A stretch of DNA of 64,000 nt, taken from contig NZ_AHTH01000002.1 of the NCBI RefSeq assembly GCF_000245735.1, positions 91,620 through 155,619 of the forward strand, in the 5' to 3' direction. Position numbers and translations under genes: made by a program. This stretch comes from Alishewanella jeotgali KCTC 22429. GTDB lineage: Bacteria; Pseudomonadota; Gammaproteobacteria; Enterobacterales; Alteromonadaceae. Each line of letters starts with the position of its first letter. Position 1 is the first letter of the stretch. A model generated the notes under the pieces. It was not told where the DNA came from. It saw only the letters and a list, made by a program, of their open reading frames with translations, and searched no databases. Of the stretch, positions 55,343 to 64,000 are shown piece after piece.

Positions 55343-56317
55343 ATGAAAGCTCTTGTTCTGTCGTTGATGTTAACGCTACCGCTGCCGGCACTCGCCAACA
55401 GCGATTATCAGTCTTTATTTGCTCAGGCGCGTTATACCGAGTTATTACAACGTATGGAGCAAGATCCGGCTGCCCGGCGCGATCCGCAGCTGATGCTGCT
55501 GATGGTACGCTCGCTGATCCAGCAACAGTTCCGCGAAGAAGCCAATACGCTGTTAAATCAATTGATTGAAGAATTTCCAGAGCACAGCGCCCTGCTGACG
55601 CAGGCGGCACTGAACAAAATCGCGTTGGCGAATAGTGGCAATATCTTTAATGCCCGTAAAAGAGCAACCGATGGTCTGGAGCTGCTGCAAAAAGCCATCA
55701 GCCTGGATCCGGAAAACTATCTGGCACAGCAAGCGCTGATTAACTTTTATCAGGTCGCTCCTGCCACTGCCGGTGGTAGCAAGCCTTTAGCAGCTGAACT
55801 TGCCGAGCAGTTATTTGCGAAAAATCCGGTGCAGGGCACCCTTGCCCGGGCTGGTATTGCTGTGGCTGAGGGCCGGTTGAGTGATGCGCAAGCGCTGCTT
55901 GATGCCCAGTTACTGCAGACACCGGATAACACCGAACTCTTGCTACGCAAAGGTGCCGTCTTAACCCAGCAAAGCGCCTTTCTGGTAGCACAACAAACCT
56001 ATTTACAGCTGTTGCCATTGCTTAGCGATCCGGTAAGCCAGCAGAATGTACATTTCCAGTTGGGGCGGCTGGCCGTGTTTACCGAGCGCTACCAGCTGGA
56101 GGGGATCCATGCGCTGGAAAGCTATCTGTCATTCTATGATAATAGCCAGCAACCCCGTCTGCCGCGCGCCCGATTACGTTTAGCGCAGTTATACCTCGCT
56201 CAGGGTGATATTGTGCGTGCCAGAGTGCTGTATCAGCAAATTGCCAGGGTGGTGCTGGATGAAGCCGACTTTATCGAAGCCAGAGCGCAGTTAGCCGCGC
56301 AGCTGGAACAGCGTTAA
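55343..56317 (+). CDS. Secreted TPR-repeat protein
   Basis: 324 residues from the ATG at 55343. Signal peptide (MKALVLSLMLTLPLPALA), then TPR-like helices through most of the chain (for example AISLDPENYLAQQALINFYQ, about 120; RKGAVLTQQSAFLVAQQTYL, about 205; RLAQLYLAQGDIVRARVLYQ, about 280). Exact partner unknown; periplasmic scaffold likely. Confidence 0.8.
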   Translation: MKALVLSLMLTLPLPALANSDYQSLFAQARYTELLQRMEQDPAARRDPQLMLLMVRSLIQQQFREEANTLLNQLIEEFPEHSALLTQAALNKIALANSGNIFNARKRATDGLELLQKAISLDPENYLAQQALINFYQVAPATAGGSKPLAAELAEQLFAKNPVQGTLARAGIAVAEGRLSDAQALLDAQLLQTPDNTELLLRKGAVLTQQSAFLVAQQTYLQLLPLLSDPVSQQNVHFQLGRLAVFTERYQLEGIHALESYLSFYDNSQQPRLPRARLRLAQLYLAQGDIVRARVLYQQIARVVLDEADFIEARAQLAAQLEQR

Positions 56318-56341
56318 TCCTCAGAAATAGGCCGCAGGGCG

Positions 56342-56363
56342 TGCCGCAGCCAAAACTGCGGCA
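56342..56363. terminator. Hairpin between convergent TPR gene and yceI
   Basis: TGCCGCAG-CCAAAA-CTGCGGCA, perfect 8-bp stem between stops at 56317 and 56374. No clear T-run on either side, so terminator function is tentative. Confidence 0.45.
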
Positions 56364-56373
56364 ATTGAGCATC

Positions 56374-56943
56374 TTACTTGCGGATCCCTTCGACACTCAG
56401 CTCCAGATAGACAGTTGCCGCGGCCGGGCCCAAGTCATAGTTGATGCCGAAGTCTTTTAATGCAAAGGCGGTGGTGCCGGCAAAACCTGCCCGATAACCG
56501 CCCCAGGGATCCTGACCTTCACCAATTTTCTCGGCAGCAATCACGATATCTTTGGTTACACCATTTAACGTGAACTTGCCATGCAGCTCAAAGTTATCAC
56601 CGGTGGTGGGAACGACCTTGGTGCTAACAAAGCTGGACTGCGGGAATTTTTCAACGTTTAGAAAATCAGCGCTGCGTAAATGTTGATCGCGCTCAGTATG
56701 GTTTGAGTCGATACTGGTGGTATCGATAGTGACATTGATTTTCGAGGCGGCCAGATTATTGCTGTCGTAACTAAAGTCGCCGCTAAAGTCATTAAAACGG
56801 CCATACAGCCAGCTATAACCTAAGTGGCTAATTTTAAACTGGATAAAGGCATGTGCGCCTTCAGTGTCAATCACATAGTCAGCGGCTTGTGCCGGCAATG
56901 CCATTAATGCAGCTAAAGATGATGCTAACAGTAATTTTTTCAT
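56374..56943 (-). CDS. yceI: YceI-family periplasmic lipid-binding protein
   Basis: 189 residues from the ATG at 56943 (E. coli YceI 191). Signal peptide [20 protein letters not shown] followed by the YceI barrel: [53 protein letters not shown] and [13 protein letters not shown] (each given in part). Binds polyisoprenoid or fatty lipids. Often induced by base. Confidence 0.92.
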   Translation of the reverse strand: MKKLLLASSLAALMALPAQAADYVIDTEGAHAFIQFKISHLGYSWLYGRFNDFSGDFSYDSNNLAASKINVTIDTTSIDSNHTERDQHLRSADFLNVEKFPQSSFVSTKVVPTTGDNFELHGKFTLNGVTKDIVIAAEKIGEGQDPWGGYRAGFAGTTAFALKDFGINYDLGPAAATVYLELSVEGIRK

Positions 56944-57110
56944 CAGGTTCCTCCGGGAGACAGTCATTACGAAACGCTATCCAGCTTACCTGAAAGAACC
57001 CGAAAGAAAATTGCATTAAAACGCAGGTAATGTTCGATTAATTAGATTTATTGCAGCTTTATGCAGCAGCATTGGCGAGAAGATGTTGCTTTAGCGCTAA
57101 CAAGCTGGTC

Positions 57111-57168
57111 AGACCGGTACCGGAGTGCTGTGGATAAGTTCAGACTGGTACCGGAGTGCTGTGGATAA
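57111..57168. repeat. Tandem 31-bp duplication carrying two consensus DnaA boxes
   Basis: AGACCGGTACCGGAGTGCTG...TGGATAAGTTC (57111-57141) is repeated from 57142 to 57168 with one change (C to T). Each copy contains TGTGGATAA, the exact complement of TTATCCACA (57129-57137 and 57160-57168), 31 bp apart and in the same orientation. It lies between the trhO end and the yceI start. Confidence 0.75.
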
Positions 57169-57180
57169 CGGCTGTTTCGC

Positions 57181-58098
57181 TTAGGATTCGAATTTGCCGT
57201 CGCGGATATGTTTTTCGCCGCGTGCTTTCGCCAGTTGTACCTGCTTTTGCCGCTCGGCGAAGGCTGCTTTTTGCTCGTCCGTGGTTTTGTCGTGACAATG
57301 CGGGCAGCTTAAGCCTTTGACATAGTGCTCAGACGCCAGATCGGCAGCCGATAACGGCATCCGGCAGGCATAACACTGGTCATAACTACCCTGCTCCAAC
57401 CCATGCTTTACCGCCACGCGCTGGTCAAACACAAAGCATTCGCCCTGCCATTTGCTGTTTTCTTCCGGCATCTCTTCCAGATACTTCAGGATACCGCCAT
57501 CCAGATGGTACACCTCTTCAAAGCCCTGGGTTTTTAAAAAGGCAGTCGATTTCTCACAGCGGATACCACCGGTACAGAACATCGCCACTTTTTTGTGTTT
57601 GGTTTTATCCAGATTCTCGGCGGCCCACTGTGGGAACTCGCGAAAACTGGTGGTGTTGGGGTTAATCGCGCCCTCGAAAGTACCAATCGCCACTTCATAG
57701 TCGTTACGGGTGTCGATCAGAATGGTGTCCGGATCGCTAATCAGCTTATTCCACTCTTCACCCTTAACATAGGTGCCAACGATATGTTTTGGATCCAGGC
57801 CTTCGACACCCATAGTCACGATTTCTCGTTTCAATTTAACCTTGGTGCGATAAAACGCCTGCTCCGCGGCGAAAGATTCTTTGTAACTCATCCCCGCAAA
57901 GCGCCCATCAGCGTCCAGCCAGGCTTTTACCGCATCGACCCCTTCGCGCGGGCCAGAGATAGTGCCATTAATCCCTTCCGCGGCTAACAGCAAGGTGCCT
58001 TTCACCTTATGCATCACCATATGGTTATACAACGGCTCGCGCAGAGCTTCATAATCCGGTAAATCAACAAACTTATATAAGGCAGCTACAACAAACAT
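57181..58098 (-). CDS. trhO: tRNA uridine-34 hydroxylase TrhO (YceA)
   Basis: 305 residues. An N-terminal ferredoxin-like domain with [16 protein letters not shown] near 36 is followed by a rhodanese domain (about 110-215) whose active cysteine lies in [15 protein letters not shown] near 175. C-terminal zinc-type cysteines CYACRMPLS and CPHCHDK. Oxygen-dependent 5-hydroxylation of wobble uridine in tRNA. AGAGGATAAAAG precedes the ATG. Confidence 0.94.
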   Translation of the reverse strand: MFVVAALYKFVDLPDYEALREPLYNHMVMHKVKGTLLLAAEGINGTISGPREGVDAVKAWLDADGRFAGMSYKESFAAEQAFYRTKVKLKREIVTMGVEGLDPKHIVGTYVKGEEWNKLISDPDTILIDTRNDYEVAIGTFEGAINPNTTSFREFPQWAAENLDKTKHKKVAMFCTGGIRCEKSTAFLKTQGFEEVYHLDGGILKYLEEMPEENSKWQGECFVFDQRVAVKHGLEQGSYDQCYACRMPLSAADLASEHYVKGLSCPHCHDKTTDEQKAAFAERQKQVQLAKARGEKHIRDGKFES

Positions 58099-58223
58099 CT
58101 TTTATCCTCTTGCCAGGCTGGATCGCAAATCCAGTGCAATTAATGGTTAGCGCCACAAGGGCGGCGCGCATTATAACGACATCCGGCCTGCTGTCCAACC
58201 GCTGTTTTCGTGCTGCCAGCTTG

Positions 58224-58865
58224 TTAAGCCGGTAAAAAGGTACTGAGTAATAAATGGCCAGCCAGCAGTAACAGTACGATACCCATTAACCGATCAAACC
58301 AATAACCTTTCGCCAGCAACAAGCGCCGCACCGGTGGTCGGGTTAGCAAAACGGATAACAAACAGAACCAGAGCGCGGTAGCAACGGCCATATAGAGGCC
58401 ATAGATCACTTTATAACTGAGCGGTGTACTGGCTGAAATCACCACCGCGAACAGCGACAAAAAGAATAAGGTCGCTTTCACATTTAAACCGTTGGTAATA
58501 AAGCCAGCAAAAAAAGCGGCGCGGCGCGCCGGCACATCAGGCATCGCCTCTTCTTCACCTGCTATGCCAACCGGCGGCCGGGCCCGGATAGCCCCCTGTC
58601 CCAGATAAATCAGATAGCCGGCAGCCACCACCGTTAGTGCCTGAAATAACCAGGGTGTGGTTTTAATCAGCAAGCCAATACCGACCAGCGAATAGGTAAT
58701 ATGCAACAGAATAGCGGTACCAATACCCAGACTAGCCCAAATGGCAGTTTGCCGGCCATAACGCACAGCATAGCGTAAAACTATCGCAAAATCGGGACCG
58801 GGGCTGGCAACGGCGAGTAAATGGGCGGTCGCGATGAGTAAAAACTCTGGCCAAAATGCTGGCAT
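58224..58865 (-). CDS. LysE/RhtB-family amino-acid exporter
   Basis: 213 residues with about six membrane segments. HLLAVASPGPDFAIVLRYAVRYGR near residue 14 is the typical family motif, and NGLNVKATLFFLSLFAVV lies near 122. Exports amino acids or derivatives; substrate not defined. Follows the FAD oxidase gene on the same strand, 42 bp apart. Confidence 0.9.
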   Translation of the reverse strand: MPAFWPEFLLIATAHLLAVASPGPDFAIVLRYAVRYGRQTAIWASLGIGTAILLHITYSLVGIGLLIKTTPWLFQALTVVAAGYLIYLGQGAIRARPPVGIAGEEEAMPDVPARRAAFFAGFITNGLNVKATLFFLSLFAVVISASTPLSYKVIYGLYMAVATALWFCLLSVLLTRPPVRRLLLAKGYWFDRLMGIVLLLLAGHLLLSTFLPA

Positions 58866-58907
58866 ACTGCTTAATCCTTATTTTTATAAGTTCTAACTTT
58901 GTGACGC

Positions 58908-60251
58908 CTAACTTAAAAACCGATCCGCAAATTGCGCCCACTGATAATAGGCATATTGTGCCAGCCGGCGGCCGCGGGTAAACGGAAAAGGCTGCAGCGG
59001 GCTTTGATACAGCGGCAATGGCGGTAGCGTTTCGCCCATCAGCTTTTCGGCCAGGCGTTGTCCGGCCAGTAAGCTATAAGATACGCCACTGCCACAATAG
59101 CCGGCAGCATAATAGATTCCCTCGGAAGTTTGAGCAATACGCGGCAGATCGTCGTAAGAGACGCCAACCCAACCCGCCCAGTGATACTGATAATCGATAC
59201 CTTGCAGCGCCGGCAAGGTTTGCCACAGCGCTTGGCGTAACTGCGCCGGATAATGCGGCTTGGCCAAATCAGCGCCACTGATCGCACTGCGACCACCAAA
59301 TAGCACGCGATTATCCGGTAATAGCCGGTAGTAATATTTCAGGGCTCGGGTATCCATCGCCATAAAGCCGGGCGTCAGGCCACAGGCCGATAGCTCTGAG
59401 GCAGTCAGGGGCCGGGTTACAATAATGCTGCTTAGCACCGGCAGGCAGCCCCGGTTAAGCTCAGGCAGAATATTTTTCGGTGTATAGGCATTAGTGGCCA
59501 GCACCAATTTCTCACAGTGCAGTGAACCGGCACTGGTAGTCAGTTGGTAGCCAGCACCGGTGTGATTAATCGCCTGCAGTGAGGTATTGGCAAATAACTT
59601 TACCCCGCTGCGCTCAGCTAAACCTGCCAGCCCCCGCAGCAATAGAAACGGATTAATACCATAACAATCCGGTAGTCGTAAGGCGCCAAAGGCGCCCGGA
59701 CTATTAATACAAGCTTGCAGTGCTGTTTGATCCAGAAAACTGACCGCATAAGCAAAATCCCGCTGTAAGCGCTCAGCTTGTTGCTGCAGTAACTGCGCCT
59801 GCTTTACTGTGTGGGCAATTTTCAGATACCCCGGTGTTTGCGCCTGACAATCGATATTACCGACAGCGACCAAGTCTTTTAACCGCTGCAAGGCTAAGCC
59901 ATATTCCTGGTGAAATAGCTGGGCCAGCTCCAAGCCAAACCGGGCTTTAAGCTGGCTGAGGCCCAATCGACCGGTACCACGCAGCACAAAGCCCGCATTA
60001 CGGCTGCTGCAGCCCCAACCTGGTTGATTCGCCTCCAGCAACACCACCTGCCGCTGATAGCGTTGACTCAGCTCGTAAGCACAGCTAAGGCCGGTATAAC
60101 CGGCTCCTACCACCACGATCTCAGCCTGCTTTGGCAGTGCTGAGGACTGAGCCTGACTTGCTACCGAAGTACCTGCGGTCCAGTAAGAATCGACATAGTG
60201 GTTACCGCTATCTAAAGACGTTGCGATATAAGGATCGTAAAAAGCGGGCAT
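58908..60251 (-). CDS. FAD-dependent amine/amino-acid oxidoreductase (DAO/PuuB-like)
   Basis: 447 residues from the ATG at 60251, whose first base is the last base of the upstream gene's TAA stop. The FAD-binding EIVVVGAGYTGLSCAYEL (near residue 45), GWGCSSRNAGFV (near 80) and C-terminal GIYYAAGYCGSGVSYS (near 385) match the DAO family and the PuuB-like gamma-glutamylputrescine oxidase group. Likely oxidises an amine or imino acid; with the LysE-type exporter next door it may be part of amine or amino-acid handling. Confidence 0.88.
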   Translation of the reverse strand: MPAFYDPYIATSLDSGNHYVDSYWTAGTSVASQAQSSALPKQAEIVVVGAGYTGLSCAYELSQRYQRQVVLLEANQPGWGCSSRNAGFVLRGTGRLGLSQLKARFGLELAQLFHQEYGLALQRLKDLVAVGNIDCQAQTPGYLKIAHTVKQAQLLQQQAERLQRDFAYAVSFLDQTALQACINSPGAFGALRLPDCYGINPFLLLRGLAGLAERSGVKLFANTSLQAINHTGAGYQLTTSAGSLHCEKLVLATNAYTPKNILPELNRGCLPVLSSIIVTRPLTASELSACGLTPGFMAMDTRALKYYYRLLPDNRVLFGGRSAISGADLAKPHYPAQLRQALWQTLPALQGIDYQYHWAGWVGVSYDDLPRIAQTSEGIYYAAGYCGSGVSYSLLAGQRLAEKLMGETLPPLPLYQSPLQPFPFTRGRRLAQYAYYQWAQFADRFLS

Positions 60252-60835
60252 TAAAACTCCAGTACCATCTCGGCCGCACTGCAGTAACAGAGCGCACCAC
60301 AACGCGGGCAAAGATAACCTGCCGCAGACAGATGCTGCCAGCGGTTAGGATGAACTTTTAATAAGCGTCCACCGGCTTTACTAAAATAGCGCACGGCACT
60401 GTTATGCGGGCTTTCGCGCCATAAATGCGCCAGGCCGGCTTTCGCACCCTGCTGTTTGAGTGCAGCAATTGCCTGCTGCAACAACTGTTGACCAATACCC
60501 AGCCCCTGCCAAGCCGGATGTACTGCGACAGATTTAAAATAAGCCAGCTTTGCGGCGTCTACCGGCCACAGAGCTGGCGAACACCACTCATCTTGTCGCC
60601 AGTTACCGGCGCTAAAACTGAGCCGGTATCCGACTAGCTGCTCATCAGCAAGCGCAATAAAGTTGGCATTAACGCCGGTGCTTTGCCCCAGACTCTGCCA
60701 CTCCATCAGTGTAGCCTTGTCTAAATAGCCCGGGCCATGCACCAAGGTTGCGAGCTCGACCACTGACTGAGCTGCGATGTCAGTTAAGGGTATAATCCGG
60801 ATTTCCGCTTTACCTACAGTCTTGAATGTATGCAA
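60251..60835 (-). CDS. GNAT acetyltransferase with cysteine-rich C-terminus
   Basis: 194 residues. The acetyl-CoA-binding region KSVAVHPAWQGLGIGQQLLQ (about 100-119) defines the GNAT fold (about 10-155). The tail YLCPRCGALCYCSAAEMVLE has four cysteines in a CPxCxxxCxC layout and could bind a metal. Coupled to the downstream FAD oxidase by a TAATG overlap. Substrate unknown. Confidence 0.85.
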   Translation of the reverse strand: MHTFKTVGKAEIRIIPLTDIAAQSVVELATLVHGPGYLDKATLMEWQSLGQSTGVNANFIALADEQLVGYRLSFSAGNWRQDEWCSPALWPVDAAKLAYFKSVAVHPAWQGLGIGQQLLQQAIAALKQQGAKAGLAHLWRESPHNSAVRYFSKAGGRLLKVHPNRWQHLSAAGYLCPRCGALCYCSAAEMVLEF

Positions 60836-61001
60836 AGGCTGTTCCTCTTTAAGGTTTTGCTGTTTAAAAATCCTGCAGTTGCGCCAAAATGCAGCTTAAA
60901 TAAGATAGACAGCGGCACAATATTAAAATATGTTTAAAAAGACGCCATTAAAAATAATAGCGTAGCGTCCGCAACTTTTGTCAATTATCCAGGAACTAAT
61001 C

Positions 61002-63270
61002 ATGACCAATAAAGCTAACCAATATAGCCCGGTCTGCCGGGCAGTAAAATACGCGTTAGCCTCCGGGCTGGCATTGGGACTCTACTCTACCAGTGCTCTG
61101 GCTCAGGAAGCAGCAGCTGAAGAACAAAAAGTCGAAAAAATTGCCGTGGTCGGTACCCGCGCTGCACCGCGATCGATTGCCGATTCACCGGTACCGGTTG
61201 ATATTATCGGCGGTGATGAACTGATGAAAAGTGGTAGCAGCGATATGCTGAATATGCTGACCACCACTATTCCTTCGTTAAACGTGCAAACCACACCGAT
61301 CAGTGATGCCGCGACCCTGATCCGCCCGGTCAACCTGCGCGGATTATCATCAGACAGTACCTTGGTGTTATTAAATGGCAAACGCCGTCACCGAGCTTCG
61401 GTTATCACCTTTTTAGGCGGCGGCCTGAATGATGGCGCTCAGGGGCCGGATATCTCGGTGATCCCGGGAATCGCCCTAAAACAAGTTGAAGTGCTGCGAG
61501 ACGGTGCCGCTGCTCAGTACGGCTCTGATGCAATCGCAGGTGTGATTAACTTTGTACTGAAGGATAACGCTGATGGCGGTTCTATTGAGGTGAAGCAAGG
61601 CGAATTTTTTGCCGGCGATGGTACCTCGACAGAAATCGCTGCCAACATTGGCATGCCGCTGACTGATAATGGTTTCTTTAACGTCAGTATGCAGTACAAG
61701 AACGTTGACCCTACCAGTCGCAGCGTCCAGCGCGCTGATGCTGCCGCGCTGGCAGCCCAAGGTAACCCCTTTATTGCCCCTATTACCCAGGTATGGGGTT
61801 CGCCGAAGATCAAAGATGATATTACACTGTTTGCCAACGCTGGCCTGGATCTGGGTAATGATCGTGAAGCCTATATCTTTGGTAACTACTCTGAACGTGA
61901 TGTGACCGGTGGTTTCTATTACCGTAACCCCCATACCCGTGGTGGCGTGTTCTCAAATGATGGTGGGCAAACGCTGGAAGTCATCGATACTGCGGGCTTA
62001 GGTAACTGTAGCAATGTCTCGCTATTTGATGGCACGCGCAAACTGAGCCATAACGAAATTACTGCCCGGGTCAATGCGCTACCGGCAAACTGCTTTACCT
62101 TCTTCTCGATGTTCCCGGGCGGCTTTACCCCGAATTTTGGCGGTAATATTACTGATACCTCACTAACGGCAGGCACTAAGGGCGAATTCAAATCCGGCTT
62201 TGCGCAGGGCGTGTTCTATGACTTTTCGGCCTCAGTTGGTCGCAATGAATCGGCATTCAACATAATCAACACGGTAAATGCCTCATTGGGGCCAGATACC
62301 CCAACAGACTTCGAGGCGGGTAAATATATCCAGTTAGAGAAGAACTTTACTGCCGACTTTATTAAGTATGTCAATATGGGCTTACATAATGATGTCGCGG
62401 TAGCCGGTGGTTTACAGTGGACTGAAGAAACCTTTGAAATTGTTGCCGGTGAAGTCGCGTCCTGGGAAATCGGCCCTTATGTCAGCCAATTAACCAACGG
62501 CTCTAACGGTTTCCCAGGCTTTCAACCAGACGATGCCGGCGTGAACACTCGTCGTAACTATGCGGCCTATGTTGATGTCGAAGCCGAGTTTACGGACAAC
62601 CTGTTGATGGCCGCCGCGCTGCGTTTTGAAGATTACGACAGCTTTGGCAATACCACCAACTACAAGATCACCGGCCAGTATCGCTTAAATGATGACTGGG
62701 CTCTGCGTGGCTCGCACAGCACCGGCTTCCGGGCACCGACTGTAGGTCAGGCGAACGTGCGTAACGTCCGTACCGCAATCTTTGAAGGTGAGCTGCAAGA
62801 TGTTGCCCTGTTGCCTCCTACGCATCCGGTATCACTGTTAAAAGGTGGTAAGGAACTGACACCGGAGGAATCACGCAGCTATACCCTGGGTCTGGTATAC
62901 AGTGGCAGTGGTTTCTTCTTTACTGCTGACTGGTTCCGGATTGAAGTCGATGATCGGATCAGCCAGTCTACTGAGTTTGATGTCAGCCAAACTGACCGTG
63001 ACGTATTGCGTGCGGCTGGAGTACGTGGTGTAGAATCACTGTCGAAGGTGACGTTACTGACCAACGACTTTGACACCGTGACTCGCGGCCTTGATTTAGT
63101 TGCCAATTACAGCACCAGCATCCTGGATGGGCGTTCAACTTTTAGTTTGGCCTATAACTGGACTGACACAACAGTAACGCGTTTTACAGATGTTACGGGC
63201 GATTTCAAAGTTTCACGCTTGGAGAAAGACTTACCAAATCATCGCGCAACGCTAACCTGGAATCAGCAGT
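61002..63270 (+). pseudogene. TonB-dependent outer-membrane receptor, 3' end cut by IS66 element
   Basis: About 756 native codons from the ATG at 61002 behind CCAGGA. Signal peptide (about residues 1-34), a plug domain (VEKIAVVGTRAAPRSIADSP; RPVNLRGLSSDSTLVLLNGK; VEVLRDGAAAQYGSDAIAGV) and barrel strands up to FKVSRLEKDLPNHRATLTWN. The frame then enters the inserted element and stops at 63311 after 14 foreign residues. The last barrel strands and the C-terminal aromatic signal are missing, so a functional receptor is unlikely. Ligand unknown. Confidence 0.9.
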
Positions 63271-64000
63271 GTAAGCGTAACAGCAACCACACCTTGCGGT
63301 GTGGCTGCTGATTAGTAAGGTAGGAGTTGTTGTAATTGCTCATGGGTATTGGCTTTGGGCAACTCTGTCAGCAACCGGCATAAGTAATCATAGGGTTCCA
63401 GACCATTGATTTTGGCGGTTTCAACCAGGCTGTATAGTGCCGCACTGGCTTGTGCTCCCGATTTGGTATTGGCAAACAACCATGCCTTGCGACCAATCAC
63501 GAACGGTTTGATGGCGCGCTCAGCGCGATTGTTGTCGATATTCAACCTGCCATCATCCAGATAGCGCATAAGTTTGGACCACTGATTCAGGCTATACGTG
63601 ATAGCAGCTCCCAGTAAACCTTCTTTCGTGACGCTCTCGCTTGATTTATCCAGCCAGCTTTTGAATTGCTCCAACAGTGGCTTGGCTAGCGTTTGCCTGG
63701 CGTCATACTTCTTATCAGGCGGCACGGTTTTTAATTTACTCTCCAATGCATAGAGTTTCTGGATATGGTTAAGGGCCACATCCGCTTTACCCGTTTTGCC
63801 TTTACCCTGCGCTTTTTGTGCTTCAACGAACTTACGTCTGGCATGTGCCCAGCAGCCGACTAAGGTCGCGTGGGTTTTCTCATATCCGGCATAACCATCA
63901 ACCTGCAGATAGCCGGCAAACCCCGCCAGGAAGTCGGTGGGATGTATGCTGCTGCGACTATCCTGATAATTAAACAGCACCAGCTTGGGGCCAGTACTTT
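63271..64000. mobile_element. IS66-family insertion sequence, left end
   Basis: The element begins with GTAAGCGTAAC at 63271, the GTAAGCG-type terminus of IS66 elements, directly after the receptor gene's last native base. TCAGCAGT (63263-63270) would be the 8-bp target duplication. A 12-of-13 hairpin (CAGCAACCACACC-TTGC-GGTGTGGCTGCTG, 63281-63310) follows the terminus. The right end is outside the window. Confidence 0.88.
63312..64000 (-). CDS. tnpC: IS66 transposase TnpC, C-terminal part (runs off right edge)
   Basis: About 229 residues of the catalytic C-terminal half are visible and the frame stays open to the window edge (STGPKLVLFNYQDSRSS). LQVDGYAGYEK carries the second acidic residue and NNRAERAIKPFVIGRKAWLF the final glutamate of the DDE centre, which also matches the IS66 C-terminal signature. 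LVGCWAHARRKFVEA lies between. The GTG at 63980 is not a start. Confidence 0.93.
   Translation of the reverse strand, partial: STGPKLVLFNYQDSRSSIHPTDFLAGFAGYLQVDGYAGYEKTHATLVGCWAHARRKFVEAQKAQGKGKTGKADVALNHIQKLYALESKLKTVPPDKKYDARQTLAKPLLEQFKSWLDKSSESVTKEGLLGAAITYSLNQWSKLMRYLDDGRLNIDNNRAERAIKPFVIGRKAWLFANTKSGAQASAALYSLVETAKINGLEPYDYLCRLLTELPKANTHEQLQQLLPY

Noticed and set aside
63271..63311. Native C-terminus of the TonB receptor
   Set aside because: The last 14 codons begin at the IS66 terminus and include its hairpin, so they are foreign.

Overview
The window is chromosomal DNA of a gammaproteobacterium, most likely of the order Alteromonadales (Rheinheimera/Alishewanella/Shewanella-like). 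This is judged from gene order: a HexR-controlled zwf-pgl-edd-glk-eda operon beside hexR and pykA, the cmk-rpsA-ihfB-lapA-lapB-pyrF cluster, gyrA divergent from ubiG, and nrdA-nrdB-yfaE. No rRNA or tRNA gene was seen. The genus is an inference.

Region 1 (1-10.2 kb) is central sugar metabolism. It holds the 5' part of pfkA, an EamA-type permease, pykA, the RpiR-family regulator hexR, and the divergent operon zwf-pgl-edd-glk-eda, which takes glucose through glucose-6-phosphate and the Entner-Doudoroff pathway to pyruvate. Perfect or near-perfect HexR palindromes lie upstream of pykA and in the hexR/zwf interval. Region 2 (10.3-29.2 kb) is housekeeping and accessory: ybiT, dps, nhaD with a structured leader, an HDOD protein, maeA, zapA with a small coiled-coil partner, an OsmC protein, a large periplasmic-propeller/GGDEF sensor, a secreted endonuclease I with an extra C-terminal domain, a yebE homologue, yghU, pldA, a 269-bp nested palindromic repeat, an AI-2E/PerM transporter, an N-acyltransferase-like protein, an SGNH hydrolase and a methyltransferase-like protein.

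Region 3 (29,277-37,104) is a complete 7.8-kb filamentous phage (inovirus) prophage integrated at the chromosomal dif site, so the window probably covers the replication terminus. Its genes run leftwards: three small early ORFs, Rep, ssDNA-binding protein, small membrane proteins, a leaderless 44-aa major coat protein, a pIII-like adhesin, a DUF2523 protein and Zot. A hairpin-packed intergenic region follows, and then a DUF3653/XafT-like protein next to the left attachment site. A divergent small regulator sits next to the right site. The phage-side site keeps the XerD arm and central region but has a degenerate XerC arm, as in the TLC satellite phage of Vibrio cholerae.

Region 4 (37.3-60.9 kb) is again chromosomal. 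After a small secreted protein and an HNH protein come an NhaP2-type antiporter, pyrF, lapB, lapA, ihfB, rpsA, cmk, aroA and serC, then gyrA, ubiG, the class Ia ribonucleotide reductase genes nrdA-nrdB-yfaE behind a pair of NrdR boxes, a TPR protein, yceI, trhO, a LysE exporter, an FAD amine oxidase and a GNAT protein. Region 5 (61.0-64.0 kb) is a TonB-dependent receptor gene cut by an IS66-family element whose transposase runs off the right edge.
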